Source of the DNA: JBAWAP01 sp049589355 | Lineage (GTDB): Bacteria; Chloroflexota; Anaerolineae; VGOG01 | Direction: 5' to 3' | Length of the DNA stretch: 8,240 nucleotides | Assembly: GCA_049589355.1 (NCBI GenBank) | Contig: JBAWAP010000180.1 | Coordinates: forward strand, 1-8,240 | Shown here: positions 6,695 through 8,240 of the stretch, piece after piece | How the letters are laid out: each line of letters starts with the position of its first letter | Numbering within the stretch: position 1 is the stretch's first letter | The notes under the pieces: generated by a model | Told to the model about the DNA's origin: nothing | Databases searched by the model: none | The model's input: the letters and a program-made list of their open reading frames with translations, nothing else | Translations under genes and position numbers: made by a program

Positions 6695-6759
6695 TACCGC
6701 GGTCAATCTTTGCCGCGCTTCGGCTGGGTGGTTACGGCGGCGGAGACAAGGCAGCCGTT

Positions 6760-6779
<20 letters not shown>
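6678..6779 (+). pseudogene. PIN-domain (VapC-type) toxin, only the first seven codons kept
   Basis: An ATG at 6678 overlaps the antitoxin 3' end by 17 bases and reads Met-Arg-Val-Val-Leu-Asp-Thr, the standard first strand of a PIN-domain ribonuclease including the first catalytic Asp. From the next codon, starting at 6699, the sequence is the 59-bp repeat. The frame then runs through unrelated residues to a TGA at 6777-6779, 33 codons in total against about 130-150 in the family. The remaining PIN acidic residues are absent. The toxin is therefore inactive. The gene was probably cut by insertion of the repeat or by recombination at it. Confidence 0.65.
6699..6757 (+). repeat. 59-bp direct repeat, copy 2
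   Basis: It matches 6148-6206 with six mismatches (repeat positions 11, 24, 27, 29, 43 and 56) and no gap. Its left end coincides with the break in the PIN toxin frame. Its right end lies two bases before the probable ATG of the SEC-C gene, so it supplies that gene's ribosome binding region (AAGG at 6748-6751). The copies are 551 bases apart. Confidence 0.75.
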
Positions 6780-7929
<1,150 letters not shown>

Positions 7930-8079
7930 GTCGCTCTAAGCGTAGAATCGGCTGTCGCTGGATCTGGATTTCACCGCCACGACCTGGAGTTGATCCGTAC
8001 AGCGGGCGTGGGCGGCCTGGAGTCTGTGTTTGAGTTGCTGGAGAGTCATGTCGGCGAACGAACAGATCAGGAGGAGTGA
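7930..8079 (+). other. In-frame 49-codon open stretch before the methyltransferase, possible gene remnant
   Basis: After the SEC-C gene's stop the same frame stays open to a TGA at 8077-8079. The distal part looks protein-like (Asp-Leu-Glu-Leu-Ile-Arg, then Gly-Leu-Glu-Ser-Val-Phe-Glu-Leu-Leu-Glu) and ends just before the next gene, the spacing of an operon neighbour. There is no good start codon with a ribosome binding site; GTG 8008 and TTG 7987 are the only obvious options. It may be the 3' remnant of a lost gene or chance. Otherwise the gap shows no terminator or promoter. Confidence 0.25.
8069..8074 (+). promoter_or_regulatory. Strong ribosome binding site for the methyltransferase
   Basis: AGGAGG, perfectly complementary to the 16S rRNA 3' end, lies 9 bases upstream of ATG 8084. 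It decides this start over the in-frame ATG at 8048, which has only a poorly spaced GGAG. Confidence 0.75.
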
Positions 8080-8083
8080 AGAC

Positions 8084-8240
8084 ATGCACGACAACCTGGA
8101 CGAACTCCGCCACATCGAAGGCTTTCCCATCGGCGAGGACGAGGACCTGCACGCCCTCTCCGACCCACCCCACTACACCGCCTACCCCAACCCCCACCTG
8201 CCCGAAATCATCGCCCGCTGGCAGGCCGAGCGCGCTCAAC
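8084..8240 (+). CDS. pglXI: BREX-type DNA methyltransferase PglXI, N-terminus (3' end outside window)
   Basis: Only 52 codons are visible, and the gene runs off the right edge. The sequence has Arg-His-Ile-Glu-Gly-Phe-Pro-Ile-Gly near residues 9-17 and a Leu-Ser-Asp-Pro-Pro-His-Tyr-Thr-Ala-Tyr-Pro-Asn-Pro stretch near 25-37. I associate these with the start of the large adenine-specific methyltransferases of BREX type 3 and related systems, which mark host DNA to distinguish it from phage DNA. The Asp-Pro-Pro-His/Tyr here is not necessarily the catalytic Asn/Asp-Pro-Pro-Tyr/Phe motif, and no S-adenosylmethionine-binding motif is in view. The assignment rests on this short N-terminus and on brxF and brxC upstream. 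Third codon positions are strongly C/G-biased. Another protein family remains possible. Confidence 0.55.
   Translation, partial: MHDNLDELRHIEGFPIGEDEDLHALSDPPHYTAYPNPHLPEIIARWQAERAQ

Noticed and set aside
6148..6757. The two 59-bp repeats as a CRISPR array or insertion-sequence ends
   Set aside because: There are only two copies, 551 bases apart and in direct orientation, with genes between them, no transposase, no terminal inverted repeats and no regular spacers.
6691..6759. Upstream extension of the SEC-C protein to TTG 6691
   Set aside because: The added residues are translated repeat DNA shared with 6148-6206, with no protein-family character.
7936..8130. Minus-strand 64-codon frame over the gap before the methyltransferase
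   Set aside because: No ribosome binding site or recognisable motif, and it overlaps the strong ribosome binding site and start of the plus-strand gene.

Overview
The window most likely comes from a member of the Chloroflexi (Chloroflexota, Anaerolineae-like). The GC content is moderately high, coding is dense and on the + strand, and the truncated surface protein at the left edge ends in the Tyr-Leu-Pro-Ile-Val-Leu-Lys-Asn type tail common in secreted proteins of that phylum. The taxonomic call is an inference from motifs, not from a marker gene.

Layout. Positions 1-1179 hold the 3' part of a secreted parallel beta-helix protein. A short intergenic gap then carries an almost consensus sigma70 promoter with an extended -10 (1227-1255). 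This drives a tightly packed set: a 70-codon unknown gene (1280-1492), a small P-loop protein resembling BrxF (1489-1980) and a 1213-residue P-loop ATPase resembling BrxC/PglY (1981-5622). At the right edge (8084-8240) a well-placed ribosome binding site precedes the first 52 codons of a protein that looks like the N-terminus of the BREX adenine-specific methyltransferase PglXI. BrxF, BrxC and this methyltransferase in this order match the head of a type 3 BREX (bacteriophage exclusion) locus. The remaining expected genes (helicase brxHII, pglZ, brxA) would lie beyond the window.

Between brxC and the methyltransferase sits about 2.4 kb not part of the canonical BREX-3 set. It holds a 155-residue protein with conserved-looking acidic motifs in an order suggesting an RNase H/RuvC-like fold (5648-6115), a 5'-truncated RelE-type toxin, an intact AbrB-type antitoxin (6449-6694), the first seven codons of a PIN-domain toxin, and a protein with a coiled coil, HEAT-like helices and a C-terminal SEC-C zinc motif (6760-7929). 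Two direct copies of a 59-bp repeat (6148-6206 and 6699-6757, 53 of 59 identical) bracket the broken toxin-antitoxin material. The second copy begins exactly where the PIN reading frame loses its family sequence.

Interpretation. The window shows the start of a probable BREX-3 defence operon whose middle has been used as an insertion or exchange site. The nuclease-like and SEC-C proteins are either accessory parts of this defence island or passengers; the toxin-antitoxin pieces look like decayed passengers. No tRNA, rRNA, CRISPR array, transposase or insertion sequence was seen.
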